Origin: Allacma fusca
Lineage: Eukaryota > Arthropoda > Collembola > Symphypleona > Sminthuridae
Length of the DNA stretch: 64,000 nt
Direction: 5' to 3'
Assembly: GCA_947179485.1 (NCBI GenBank)
Contig: OX359246.1
Coordinates: 60,863,632-60,927,631 of the forward strand
Below the pieces are notes generated by a model. The model was not told the origin of the DNA. It did no database searches and saw only the letters and a list, made by a program, of their open reading frames with translations. This document shows positions 50,647 through 63,100 of this stretch, piece by piece. The position numbers and the translations under genes are program-made. Within the stretch, counting starts at the first letter, position 1. Every line of letters starts with the position of its first letter.

Positions 50647-51990
50647 TATTTGAATTCCAATGGGATCACCTATTTCAGGAACAATTGCTGACATATTTTT
50701 ACAAAAACTAGAAACTGATGTCGTGGTAAATAACTCCAAAATCTTATTCTGGAAACGGTATGTTGACGACGTAATTGCTATTGTTGATAAGTCCAACAAG
50801 AATGAAGTTCTTAACTATTTAAACTCATATCATCCACAAATCCAATTTACAATTGAAGAAGAGCAGCATAACGAGATTCCTTTCTTAGATGTTCTTATCA
50901 TGCGCAATACAGATGGCAACATTGAAACCAAAGTCTACAGAAAGAATACACACACAGATAGATATCTAAATTTTAAATCTTTTCATCACACCTCCCAAAA
51001 AATTTCAGTCGTAGATGCTTTAGTTCACAGAGCTTTTAAAATCTGCCACCCAAAATATTTGGAAGCTGAATTATTACACATCAGAAAAGTACTTACAAGA
51101 AATGCCTACCCGATAAAATTCATAGAAAAAAGAATCAACCGAATGAGAAACAAGTTACATCCGAGGAGAACCATAATCGCAGAAGCAACACTGATAAAAA
51201 ATCATACAACACCTATATCTGCACCAGACACATCGATTTTGCTCTCATCAATCATAGAAACAGAAAACAAGATTGAACCATGGATTCCAATTCCATACAT
51301 AGGCAATATTTCTAATAGGATCGCAGGATACTTGCGAAGAGTCTTGAAATGGAAACCTACTTTCTTACCCGGTATAAAAATCCAAAACTTAATGAAAAGT
51401 TTAAAAGATGGAGAAAATTCTGAGAATGCTGGAGTATACATCATACCTTGTAATACTTGCAATTCAATATACGTTGGGGAAACCTATAGGCACCTAAACA
51501 CAAGAGTACAAGAACATAAAGATAATGTCAGAAGAAAAGAATATAAAAAATCAGCTATTGCAAGACACATAATAAGAAACAGAAGTCATCATATTGCATG
51601 GGACGATGCAAAGATTGTTGTTCCCGAACATAATCATTTCCTACGACAAATAAAGGAAGGTTTAGTTATCCAACAATCAAAACAGTCATTGATGAACGTC
51701 AACCAAGGTTTTATTTTAAGCAACGCATGGAAGCCAATAATCCCGAATTTAATAGATTGATCTTGTTTTTAATTTAAATTGTTGAAACAAAATAATTATT
51801 TTTGCAAAATATTCACAACTCAATAATTTTAAATTAGAATAATGTAAAATTTTTATAAATACTACATCAAACAAGGATAGCATAGTTAGTCATAATTAAG
51901 CCCTGAAGATGAACACTGTTTGAGTTCGAAAGCTTGGCAAATAAATTGATTCTAAGCAATATCCACGTATTCCAATTATTTCAACATGGT
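50647..51990 (+). mobile_element. 5'-truncated Penelope-like retroelement
   Basis: It comprises the remnant coding region (50660-51760) and a 3' non-coding part that includes a CCTGAAGATGAAC...GTTCGAAAGC segment at about 51901-51935, of a kind seen at the 3' ends of such elements. The upstream part of the reverse transcriptase is absent: an in-frame stop lies six bases before the first Met. The 3' end is not precisely defined. Confidence 0.8.
50660..51760 (+). pseudogene. Penelope-like reverse transcriptase/GIY-YIG endonuclease, N-terminally truncated, 366 aa
   Basis: The frame opens in the middle of the reverse transcriptase, at the conserved MGSPISG block, followed by the catalytic YVDD at residues 34-37. 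A thumb-like region follows, then a GIY-YIG endonuclease with GVY at 258-260, two Cys in between, YVGET from 271, the conserved R/E-H segment (TRVQEH), and later AIARHI and a downstream W-D pair. This order and the Cys-bearing GIY-YIG domain mark Penelope-like elements. The fingers and part of the palm are missing, so no active polymerase is expected, although the remaining 366 codons are uninterrupted, suggesting a recent insertion. Confidence 0.92.
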
Positions 51991-52625
51991 TGATATTAAA
52001 AGTATTGTTTATTTTCTGATAAAGATCTTTGTCAATGAATTCATCAAATGTAATTCTGTGTCCTTATGTATACGTACATATGCAACTACTGGGCCGGAAT
52101 CCAAAACCCTGTGTAATTCCAGCCACATTTCAACCTACAGCCTCACTGTTGGTCAAAAATAACCGCTATTGTGTAATGGTATTTTTCACATAATTATTTA
52201 TCTATATATCAACATGTTATGCACCAGAAGTAATTTCAATTTACTCAGAATAAAAGCACGTTCCTTTGTAATATAGCACTCATATCTTTGGTTTACGTGG
52301 AACTTTATTGACAACTGGTTAATAAATATTACCGTTTCTTTTTACATTTAGTACAGATTTTTAGATTAATGAGATTAGAGTTAGATATTTATAGAAAAGT
52401 AGGTCGTGTCTCTGCCTTCAAGAAGAAATCTAAGAGATTGATCTCATAATAACATTAAATAGAGCTCTGGTTTCTTTTGTTTAATTGGAAAATTTTAAAT
52501 ACAAAAATTTTAACTCATCATTTAATCAACTACTTTTAAGAAATACTTTCACAATAATTTTAATAAAGTCAAGTAATAATAAAATTGTACTTGTAAAATA
52601 GACCTGCTCAATTTTGATAGGAAGA
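51991..52625. other. Intergenic DNA downstream of a minus-strand UGT
   Basis: 3' flank of the UGT ending at 52626. No gene or clear repeat seen. Confidence 0.4.
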
Positions 52626-54559
52626 TTAGTTTGTTTTCTTATAACTAGATTTGGCAATGCCCATAACTGAATCTTTAGACAACGTGGCGTATAAAATTTT
52701 CCGTAGGAGGACATAAACTATACGTAAAATTAGCAGTGGGCACAACAGGGCAACTAGGACTAAGGAGACTAGGAACAGTATCACATCTACACTATGATAC
52801 TGCAAGTAGCTGAGGTCACGGGCGGCAGACCGGAGATGAGATGTCCCATTGTGTCGGATGACGTACTCCACCCAGAAAATTGCTCGTTCTAGGGGTGTCT
52901 CAGTTTGGTCCTTGAAAGCACGGGAGAGATATCTGGCTCGTTCAGAGATTCTGCATAGAAAAGGCAAAAATGTACCTATGACAAATGACCCTTGATTGCA
53001 TGTCCTGTTGCTATATTCTATCTTTTTTTAAAGAATTTGTTATATTTAAGTACTCGCCGAATCGTTTCTTTACTTTGGATTTTCTAAAAGTTGAGTCAAT
53101 TTTGATTCCAAGCTTTCCTCAGTGATCTCCAAAATTTCCTCTCGGAGAGCGAATCCAGCATGTTCAGCTTGATTCATATTTAAGTCCTGATCAATGAACA
53201 TTGGAATTCCCAGAAGAGGGATCCCGTGGTAAATAGATTCTTGTGTGCTGAGTAGACCACCATGTGTTATAAAGAGACGTATATTTTTATGACCTATGTA
53301 AACCATTTAAAAACACATTTCATTTTACGTGCAGGTGTATTAAGCATTATGAATGGGTGTTAATTATTTTAGCTCGCTATTTAAAGAAAGTCACAGATAC
53401 AACACAGCAGGGATCAACCATATACCTAAAATATCTTGTTGAGGGAGCCACTTCCCTAATTTCACATTTGGCGGCAAATCGGGCATATCTTCGTCCCATT
53501 TCCATAAAACACGCTGCTTAAGTCTTGAGAATACGCTCAAGAAAATCTTTCGAGTGCTCTCGGGAAAAGCGTTAGCCTTGACGATGGACCCGAAACTGAA
53601 ATAGATGAAACCATGCTCTGCTCCCGAAACAAAATCTTCCAAGTCCTGGAGGTTGTGCAATAAATCATAACGATGAGTCAAATTTTTGTACGGCTAAAAA
53701 ATTTTGCTTTTGTTAAAATCTAATTATTTGTAATTTTTTGTACCTTAGGTAGAGGCTTTGGGGGTCGAGTATGCATTCCTCCAACTTCGATCACATCCGG
53801 CAAGGTCGGACGAGGTGCAGGGAAATTCGCGAAACTATTCATAAAGAGTAAGCTAACATTTCGGTCGATCTCTGTCAAGCTAGGGATGTCCTGTCCCAAA
53901 TATTTCCTGTAGATTTGCTCGTGTTTTGGAGCAGCAATGTACTCTCGGTCGAGGAGAAAATACCAGTCAAGGACCAAATTAGCCACTCTCTCGAGAAAAG
54001 TCATCCGATCCGAGAAAGGAAGGAGGGGATGCGGAACGGCAGATGGCGGTAGCCAGTTCCCTAACCGACTTGTGATCGTATTGGGTGCTGCCATGGAAAC
54101 ATGGTAAATGTAAGGGACCTTCATCCGGTAGAGGTAGCCGGCGAAGCAATAATTCAAGTAACCGTTCATAATAACAAGATCATAAGTATGATTCATGTAA
54201 TGCTGGAATTCCGGATTTTGGTAGATTTTATGACAAGCGTCGTACACAAATGACCAGTTCCAGCTTAATGAACTTAAAACCCCTTTCTTGCGTTGATCCA
54301 AAGGGTTCGGGAACTTCCCCACAAAGGTCGACACGTCAAAGGGCACAATCTCGGTAACGTTCACTCCCATGTCTACCGACTTGGTATTGGCAATGACGGT
54401 CATTTGATGACCCCGCTCTCCCAGAGCTTTGATCAGAGGCTCAAATACATTCTTATGACTTTTTGTTCCCAACGCCGTTAAGAAGAGAATCCTAGCGGAA
54501 GATGCCAACTGAGATAAAAGGACTAAGAAAATTACTTCCCGTATCAACTTCATACTCAA
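52626..54559 (-). CDS. UDP-glycosyltransferase, divergent paralog, four exons, 526 aa
   Basis: Exons (minus): 54559-53744, 53645-53426, 53293-53074, 52950-52626. They join to 1581 nt with phases 0, 1 and 2 as in all UGTs here. It has a signal peptide (LVLLSQLASS), His in TKSHKN and Asp-region DLVIMNGY, where the Asp of the usual xDxF block is replaced by Asn. The signature runs LFITHGG to PMFIDQ and keeps Asp-Gln. The C-terminus has FKDQ, a long hydrophobic anchor (LFLVSLVLVALLC) and a 30-residue tail. It is well separated in sequence from the array genes. The Asn at the place of the catalytic-dyad Asp is notable, but the alignment was made by eye. Confidence 0.92.
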
Positions 54560-57550
54560 CTTTATCCACAGCTTTAATTTATCCTACGGGAAATTTAAAA
54601 AAAAAACTTTAAAATCTATAAAAATGTGCCAAATTGCTAAAAACACTGGGGTTTCTATCGACTCATTGTCACTACTACAGTTAATTTCCAACTGCTGGAG
54701 AATTCATCTCTTTCCCCATATATAGCTCATCATTTCATGGAAATGTCAATAGATAAAGGGGGCACATGATATTTGTTTGCTTAAGCTTTCAGATTTTCTT
54801 GTACATACATAATTACATACTTTAGACATTCAAAATGTTAACTCACGTGAACCTTTATTCCTGCTAAAGTGCAGAGATTGGGGTCTGTCGGTACTTTAAC
54901 CCGAATTGCTTAAGTGGCCACATTTTTTCCACATGTATTTCGATGTAACTATGTATATGTATTTGAATGTAATTTCAAGTTTGACAATATAAACCCAGAG
55001 CCCAGATTGAAATGTCACGAGTTTGTACCTGTTGTATGTATTTTATTTTGGATTATGAGGGACTCAACGTACAACTGATAATTAACTGTATTACTGTTGC
55101 CATCAAACACACGTGAGTAATTACTTACTTAATCAATTACGCAGATAAAAATTATTACAGATTTCCAAATTTGTGGTCACACTGGAAATTGATTTTATGA
55201 CTATTGCAAGTAGTACACACAATTGTACAGGGGAGTCATTACAATGAATATTGAGGACCTCGCGTCTTACAGTACCCCATACGTTTTTATAAAATAATTT
55301 TACTGGATGGATCACATGTACCTTCAGGTAAATTACACAGTCTAGAATTTGGTATTAATTCTTGTGACTTGTGACGATGTGATTAAAATGATAAGGTAGA
55401 TAATTACACACACTGTATGAATCATGATTTGATGATGAGAGTAGCATGTGATTGTGATTAGTCAAATTTAAGGTAAAAGTTTCCCTCTCGTTATTTATAC
55501 ATATGTACATTCAACATTGTTGCTTTTACCGAATTTGCTCTGATTTCTGATGCCCATTGCAGATTTCCAAGCTGATACGACGAAAGAGTTCGACAGTCAT
55601 AATCTCCAGGGCGGTATCTACTAATATCATTTCATGTGTACCGAAGGTCAATTGTTTACACGATTAACTTAATGCTCGTTCACAAAATCAAACGTTATGT
55701 CCCATGCGGTTTGCATGCTTGTATTGATTATTTACTCTTTTTTGCCACGTGAACACTTTCAACTCACTTGAAATAATTTAATTTATAATTGTAGGAAATA
55801 TGTAATGTGCGATTAACTGTGGCGGAGATTTTAATTATTATTGTTTTGTGGAGTGTGGAGGACCACATCACTCCTGTCATCATCAAGGAGCAGCATATTT
55901 TCGGACCTTTACACAAACTAACCAGCAACATTCATTTCTTTCCTTTATTAAATGCTTGGTCGGAGTGTAATTAACAAGCACATGATACCGCAAATAGTTT
56001 GACTGCAACTTTTAATATGAGTGCTTGCAAAGTTTTTAAACAAATGGGTAGTCATTTTAATAATTATGGAATTGTACATATGCATTTGTAATCAGATTTT
56101 AATCCATATATCAATTATTCACACTTTTATTCAGTCATAAGGGCCCTGTATACATTCGACCGTAACTTTGTACTTTACTATTGAAGTGTTGATTAAGCTT
56201 CGAATCATATTATTGCAAACATTTTGAATGCAGTTGTTTAGAATTTGTTTTTTGGTTCAGACTTTGGGTCTGAAAATTATCAAAATTTAAATCCGTGTGA
56301 GCCTTTGGGAGTCAATCTGAAACGGGGAGAATCTTATTCAGAAATTTCCTAACTACGACGCCAGAATAAGTTGATAAACATGACAAATGACATTGCTGGA
56401 ATTTTGAAGTTCTTTCAGTTTCTTGGTCATAACTTCTGTAACTACTTTTGGTCGTGAATTATAATTTTTCTTATAGACGTCATAAAATTCTGTGCAAAAA
56501 TATACCTTTTCTACATTTGTGCAGCATGATTAGACCTTGTAGAACCTAAGGGGCAAGGTAAAAAACCACCCTGTACATACTATATGTATGTACACATCAT
56601 ACATATACACTGATCCTTAAAGTACTCTAAAAGGGTTTCCATTGAGCTACAATTTATGATCCTTAAAAAGTTTCCTAATTGGAGAAGCCTAGACATTGTT
56701 TGAGGTATTACGCCATCTCCACTGTGGACATGTAACGGACACAGGAAAATATTTTTATTGTTTTGTTTCTCGAAAGATATTCGATGTTACTCGAATACGT
56801 GATTGAAAATTTACGATTTTTACTCATAAGCGGAACTTCACAAAGATTTCAGGGGGTAAATGTGTAAGTAACTCCGTTATATAGCAAATAACTGTTATAA
56901 AAGACGAGACAAACCACACACGAAACCAGACAGCAATATGACTGTTGTGTTTGTTCCTTGGATTATTTCTAAAACTCAATATACATAAATCTACATTTTT
57001 AAAATTCCAAAATACAGATCTTTCTCTGCAAGAATTACATATTCACAAGATAGTAGAACCGGGTTTATCGGAATTCTGACTGAATTACGAGAGTAACCAA
57101 GAGATGGAAGTAAAAAGTATTGAAGTCAATCTGCATACTGTTTGTAATTGGTGAATCACTGATTTTGTTTGTGGAAAAAATCAAATATTCGACTGACAAG
57201 GAGGCCTTCAGACCATTCCCAAAGACATTTTTCTGAAATTTTGCTCATTGAGTACCTACAGGTACGTGACTTTAGTGGCACATTCCGTCCTTGCGGCTTC
57301 TTGTTTAGAGAGTACAGATAAATGTCTTTGACATATATCTGAAATTCTCCTGGTGAGTATTAAGAATTGGCACAATAGTGGGCGTCGAGTGTTTAAATAA
57401 ACCCTATATAAATAGGATAGGCTTAATGCAAACTGAAATATTATTGTTTCCTGCTATATACTAGGACTAGGATAGGAATATGCTACTGTTGATTTCAAAG
57501 TTCCTAAAGACTTACCCCAACTAACTGCCCAACCGAATGATCAGGGGTGG
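54560..57550. other. 3-kb intergenic DNA, no gene recognised
   Basis: No open frame with a recognisable domain, no intron-linked set of frames and no transposon ends that I could pair. The longest frame is 60 codons. Confidence 0.45.
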
Positions 57551-59022
57551 TAATGCCCCTCATGGGTACAAAAATCGTGTACCTGGACCTGTTCCTGGAC
57601 CCATATAACGGGTACTTTGAAATTTTGTAACTACCTTTACCCGTATTACTTGTACACATATTAACGGGTCCAAATTTGTTGTACATGTACCTAACCTCAA
57701 TTTAACTCAATTTAAACCATTGTACCTGTACATGAAATGTACCTGTGCCCGAATAGAATACTCAAAAAGAATATCCATAAATACTGCAATTACCCATGGG
57801 TACAGGTACCTGGACCTGTACCCAGGTCCTTTTAAGACTCTCAGAATTTGTTGTAACTAATAAACCACAGTGTACGAAAATTAATCGTTGCAATCAAATT
57901 TCATGTCTTAAATGAAAATAACAGATAAATTAAACTCGAAAACTTATATTAAATTGTGCTACAAAAAATAGTTGTGAACGAGTTTTACTGGGCGTTTTAA
58001 TTTACTTGCTGTTTTGATTTTAGTGAAACATTGTTCAAAAATTATTTGAAAAGGTAGATCACGAGCCTGAACAAATTTTTAGGAAACAAATGTAGTTTTT
58101 GACGGGATGTCAAGCCATCAATTAATACATTGAACAGATACTAGCACCTTTTTTGCACATAACTTCTGTATACTTTTATATATTCATCGGTTAAAGATTG
58201 TAGTACTGTTCAAGTATTCCTAAGAACTATTATATTAATATCGTCAAACTATCAGTAATTACCACTACAATAATATTATTTGTTCATGATATATTTTGCA
58301 TATTTGACATCGCACACTTGCAAGATTTTTCTTTTTCGTTTAGGTTAGATTTGTAAGGGGGCGGAATCCTAAGTTAAATTGCATTTGTGGCCCTTTTTGT
58401 TGGCTAATTCTTTTCCAGTTTTTAAATTAATATTTGAAATTTGCAATACATTACACCGATGATTTTTAACATTTTGTATTTCCGATACTACTTCCTCCTA
58501 AACAAAGTTACTTTGGATTCGGAGTCTACTCAGTATTCCCTTTACACCAAATTTCATTAAGATTGTGGAATAGCTTCAAGTAAATTGGTTCAAATTCCAA
58601 AACAAAAATATAAACATATCTACGAAAATGAAAAACGTACGAGCTTTGAGCAATATGAAATAAAAGAAGGCTGTGGGCATGAAAAAAATGAAACGTGGTT
58701 CATGAAATAATTTTGTGTTGTGTTCAACACAGCACAAAATGTTGTAGAGTAGGCTGTTTCATAAAAGAACCCAAATATTTAAGGTACTTGGAGGTTAGGT
58801 ACGGGTATTTCAAGCACTCGTACCTGTACCTGATGAAATCGACTCAAATGTATTATTCCGTACCCGTTGCCATAACCGTGTACCTGTACCCAGCTTTGCG
58901 GGTATAAATTGTGCGTACCCAGAAAGTACCCAAATTTTTGGGGTACAAAATTTATGTGCCCATTTTGTACCTGGACCTGTACCCATGTACCCGGGTACTA
59001 CCAGTACCCATGAGGGGCACTA
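57551..59022. mobile_element. Non-autonomous hAT-like element, 1472 bp
   Basis: Ends TAATGCCCCTCATGGGTAC and the complement of TAGTGCCCCTCATGGGTAC are flanked by a perfect 8-bp duplication AGGGGTGG (57543-57550 and 59023-59030). Subterminal words are GTACCTG/CAGGTAC, as in the element at 49313-50396, although the terminal sequences differ. Confidence 0.86.
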
Positions 59023-59030
59023 AGGGGTGG

Positions 59031-60118
59031 ATTTACGGGGTGGACAGGGTAAAAAAGTTAACGAAGGCCTCAGATTATATGCGGAAAGACCCATAAATTG
59101 ACGTTGAGGCTTAGGCCCGATGTAAAAATTATTTTATTACTCCATCCCTGCGAATGATCAAATGCAGACATTAGTCAATTATTAATAATGTAAACGAACA
59201 GTAATGCAACCGGTATTTAATAAAAATAACAGTAAACAGTAATAATTATTTTGCCGATTTATTGAGTAAAAAATCACTGACGAAAATCATACATAAAGCA
59301 ATAATTATCATTAAACTTGTCTACCAAACATTTTTCAATGTAAAAAGCGACTGATCCTACATAAACCAACTCATAAAAAGAAATAAGTAAATAGCATTGT
59401 AGCCCTAAATGTTAAATCATTAGACTGGAGTATCTATATATGTACACATGTAATGCAAAGTGGACAGCACAGTACAACCTATTATTATGGTATGGTGCTA
59501 GGAGCTACAGCAAAATTCAATGGATTTTGTTCAATAATTACATACCTAAAGAAACACAGTTAACTCGCGCACTAAATTCACACAGTGAATTGTACAAGAA
59601 ACTTCTTAATCAGATCTTCCCAAATCGAAATATTGGTGTTAAACAAATCATTTAATATGTAATATTTAAAAAAAAACACTAAAGTTGGGAACAAGTACAC
59701 AACCAGTTTCTAATTTAAGTGTACGAAATACTGTCATTCAGTGTAAACACTGCAAAACCAAGAACTAATTGAAAACATGTATTTAATGTGTAAATACTAC
59801 GGTCGCTACGTTAACAACAAGAATTATAAATGTCCAAAAAGTACGGATAACACAAATGATAATTGTCACAAATCAAGTGAAGGTCATAGCCTACTTAAAA
59901 TTACAATAAAAGGAAAAACTAAAAAGTAGGGTAGTTATATTTAAATGTAACTGAAGTTACAAGTCACGTAAGGTACTAACGCCACCAAATCATTACGTAT
60001 TAAAGTCAATTTTCAATAATAACAGTATTATGATTTCCTGTACGGATATACTATCAATGTCAGAAAAGGAAACGGGTCCTAAAAATCGGATGTCTAAAAT
60101 ACATGTAAATATTTAATA
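59031..60118. other. 3' flank of the topoisomerase gene
   Basis: No gene recognised. The 71-codon frame at 59440-59655 lacks support. 59045-59150 resembles 10575-10655 (shared core GTAAAAATTATTTTA), pointing to a dispersed repeat. Confidence 0.4.
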
Positions 60119-63100
60119 TTAGTCTGAAAAATCTGATTCTTCGTCATCAAATACATACTTCGCTTGTTTCCGGTTTCTTCTCTCACGGTCTGCAGCAGCC
60201 ATGTCTCCATAAGATTTCTGGGGTGATTCTTCCTCAAAGTCGAAATCGTCATCCGAGCCAGATCCTTTCTTCGCCTTCTAAAATTTCCCCACAAACAAAA
60301 TTAATGCAAGGAAAACACTTTACCCCGTTATCGACGAACTCACTCTTAATTAGAAGTATTTGCTTAATTAAGTTCTAAAAATGTATGTGGGTACTAGTAG
60401 TCCCAACAAAAAACAAGCAAAATTAGTTTGAAAATCATCAGTTTAAAAGTAACCTTCGCATCCTTGGATTTAACAACTACTAACTCATCGGATTCTGAGT
60501 CTGACGATAATACTACTGCCTTCGCCCTTTTGTTTGAGTTAGCAGCAGGTTTCTATATACAGTGCAAACATATAATGACCGTACGCAATTAACAGCTGTG
60601 CAACAAATCCAACATACCCCAACACACACCAAACGAAAATGCATTAATTGTAAGCGTATGCAAAATAATTTTATGAATAATTAATTAGTAATATTAACAG
60701 TTAATATTAAATTATAAACCTTCTTGTTGGCATTCTTCTTAGTTACTACGGGTTCATCGGATTCAGAGCCTGATTCTACAGCAACTACCTTGGTAGGTTT
60801 CTTAAGGTTACAAAAATAATACAAAGCGTGTAAACACCGCCAAACTTCCAGCTACTGACACCGTGTATAGTATAGCATATATGAAACTAAAAAATGAAGC
60901 ACCTTTGGAGCTGGAATTTCCTCAATTTCACTACCAGAATCTCCACCGGAGAAAGGTAATTTCTTTTGAATGGCTTTCTATTGCGAAAACAATATTAATA
61001 ATGCAATCAACTTTTCCAAAATAAGCATAAAAGAATGATTTTTAGTCATTTTCATCTACATCAATCAACGGCAATAAATAAAAAATAGCAAACAATTACT
61101 GCTTCCGTATATTCATAATGGTTAGAAATAAAAAAAGCTAAAGCACAGCGCAAACGCAATCCATTCATGTAAAAGCTACTATTATAAGCATAAAGTACTA
61201 ATAAAAATCTAATGAACAACCTTTCTCGGACGGGCAGGAACATCCGAGTCAGAGTCTGAGAAACTGTTTTTCTTTGCTGCAGGTTTCTACAAAAGTAAAA
61301 TAAAAACAACAGCCAAAATCAAACAACATAAACGCGCACGACACTCTGAAATAACACAAAATTGAGTGCTTAAAAATATGCAGAACATGCTCTCAGAAAT
61401 ACAACAATGGGAAATAATAACCTTCTTAGCCACTTTAGTACTAAAACTGAAACTTGAGTCAGAAGCATCGTCCGAATCCCAGTCACTTCCTTTCTTCTTG
61501 TTCTTGGCAGGGGATTTGGGTTTAGCTTTGAAGTTGAGTTTGGTTTGCTTCAAGCCATCTTTCGCAGGCTTAGCCCTCGGTTTTTTCTCACCCGGGGGTT
61601 TCTTTTCTCGGGGCTTCTTGGCAGCAACTTTGCCATTGGCAGCCAGGTCGGCACCTTCGCTCGAACTATTTAACTTATTTACGAGGGAGTCATTGTCTTC
61701 CAGCATGAGGTCAAACTCATCCTTTTCCAACTCGATGTCCCCATTCTCTTCCCCGTCCTTCTTCTTCTGTGCTTTAGCTTTACCTTTTTTCTCCTTGACC
61801 TTATTGGCGGCCTCAACCTTCTTCACCAAGTCATCTATGGTTGGAGCAACTTTCCTACCCATTGGTGATGGACATGTGTCCAAAAGTGCTTTCTTTGACA
61901 TCCCCTTGCTTTTGGCTACAGCCTTCTTCTTAGTTTCAGGAGAGTCTTCCAGTTCCTCCTTTTCAACGCGATCTAATTCTATGAGAAACGCATCGAGGTC
62001 ATCATTGTAAAGATCATTTGGAGTTTTGCGTTTAAGGGCATCGAGTTCCCTTTGCTTCTCGTCCCTATTTTTTAAAAGAGCCTCCTTTCTTTCCAGAGTT
62101 AAACTCATAATTGACATCCCCAGGATGTAATCAAAATCTCTTCCTTCCTCAGGCTCCTCATCTGTAGCATCTCCTGTGTCCTCTACTTGCTGACTTTGAA
62201 GAGTCGCTTGACGCGACTTCCAAGCTTTGACAGGGTCTGAGTCATATTTCCTTTGAACTAATTCGTCAATCATGAGCTTCTTCTTCTTATTTTCCACAGT
62301 GATCTTACCGTCGCACTTCTCTAGAATGAATCGTGCTTGGTTGGATAACTTGGAGGCTTCGGCCGATAGGATACCTAGAAGGTAATCACGACGTTTGGTA
62401 TACATTTCAATTCGAAGTTCGAAAAACTCACGGAGGATATCGGCCACGTTAGAGTACTTGCGTAGACAACCATTCTTGTCGAAGAGTACCATGGAAGTTA
62501 AATTGAGAACAGACTGAAGCTTGAAAACTTTGTGAAGCCCTTCATCTTGGAATTTATCCAATGTGTCCGGTTTCATGCTGATAACAAATTTGACGGTCGT
62601 GTCGGTGTGATACTCCTTGTAGTCAGTCAGAACGGCTTGAATTTTGTCTGTTCCAGTGGACATGGGCTCCACCACACCTTCTTTGTAAGCTTGGGTCCAA
62701 GTGGCTACTGGCAGCTCCGTGATTTCTATCTTCGTGTCGCTAAGAATGCTTACTACTCCATTAACAGCATACTTTTGCGGCGATATTTCAATGATATCCC
62801 CCTTGAAATTTTTATACCACGGTCTCATAAGTGAGGGTTCATCTCCGCGAATCATCTTCTTTAAATTGTTAACAATTTCACGCGGATTGAAGTTTGGTAC
62901 TTTGGTCATCCAGCCCGTGCCAATACCATCCGCTCCATTAACTAATACTACCGGTAAAATAGGGCAATACCATTCGGGTTCGATTCTTTGATTATCATCA
63001 AATAAGTTCTTCAACAGAGGCTCATCTCGACTGTCAAACATCAATTTTGCTAGGGGACTTAGCTGCGTGAAGATGTACCTGGGCGAGGCAGAATCTTTGC

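Noticed and set aside
51901..51935. Canonical hammerhead ribozyme
   Set aside because: The CUGAUGA core is not intact, and I could not pair the three stems by eye; left only as a low-interest candidate.
56560..56610. Possible mariner end (ACCACCCTGTACA)
   Set aside because: No inverted partner or TA-flanked second end could be found within several kilobases.
61366..62010. 214-codon plus-strand frame
   Set aside because: It is exactly antisense to the Lys/Ser/Glu-rich tail of topoisomerase II and has the low-complexity Ser/Phe/Leu composition expected of a mirror frame.
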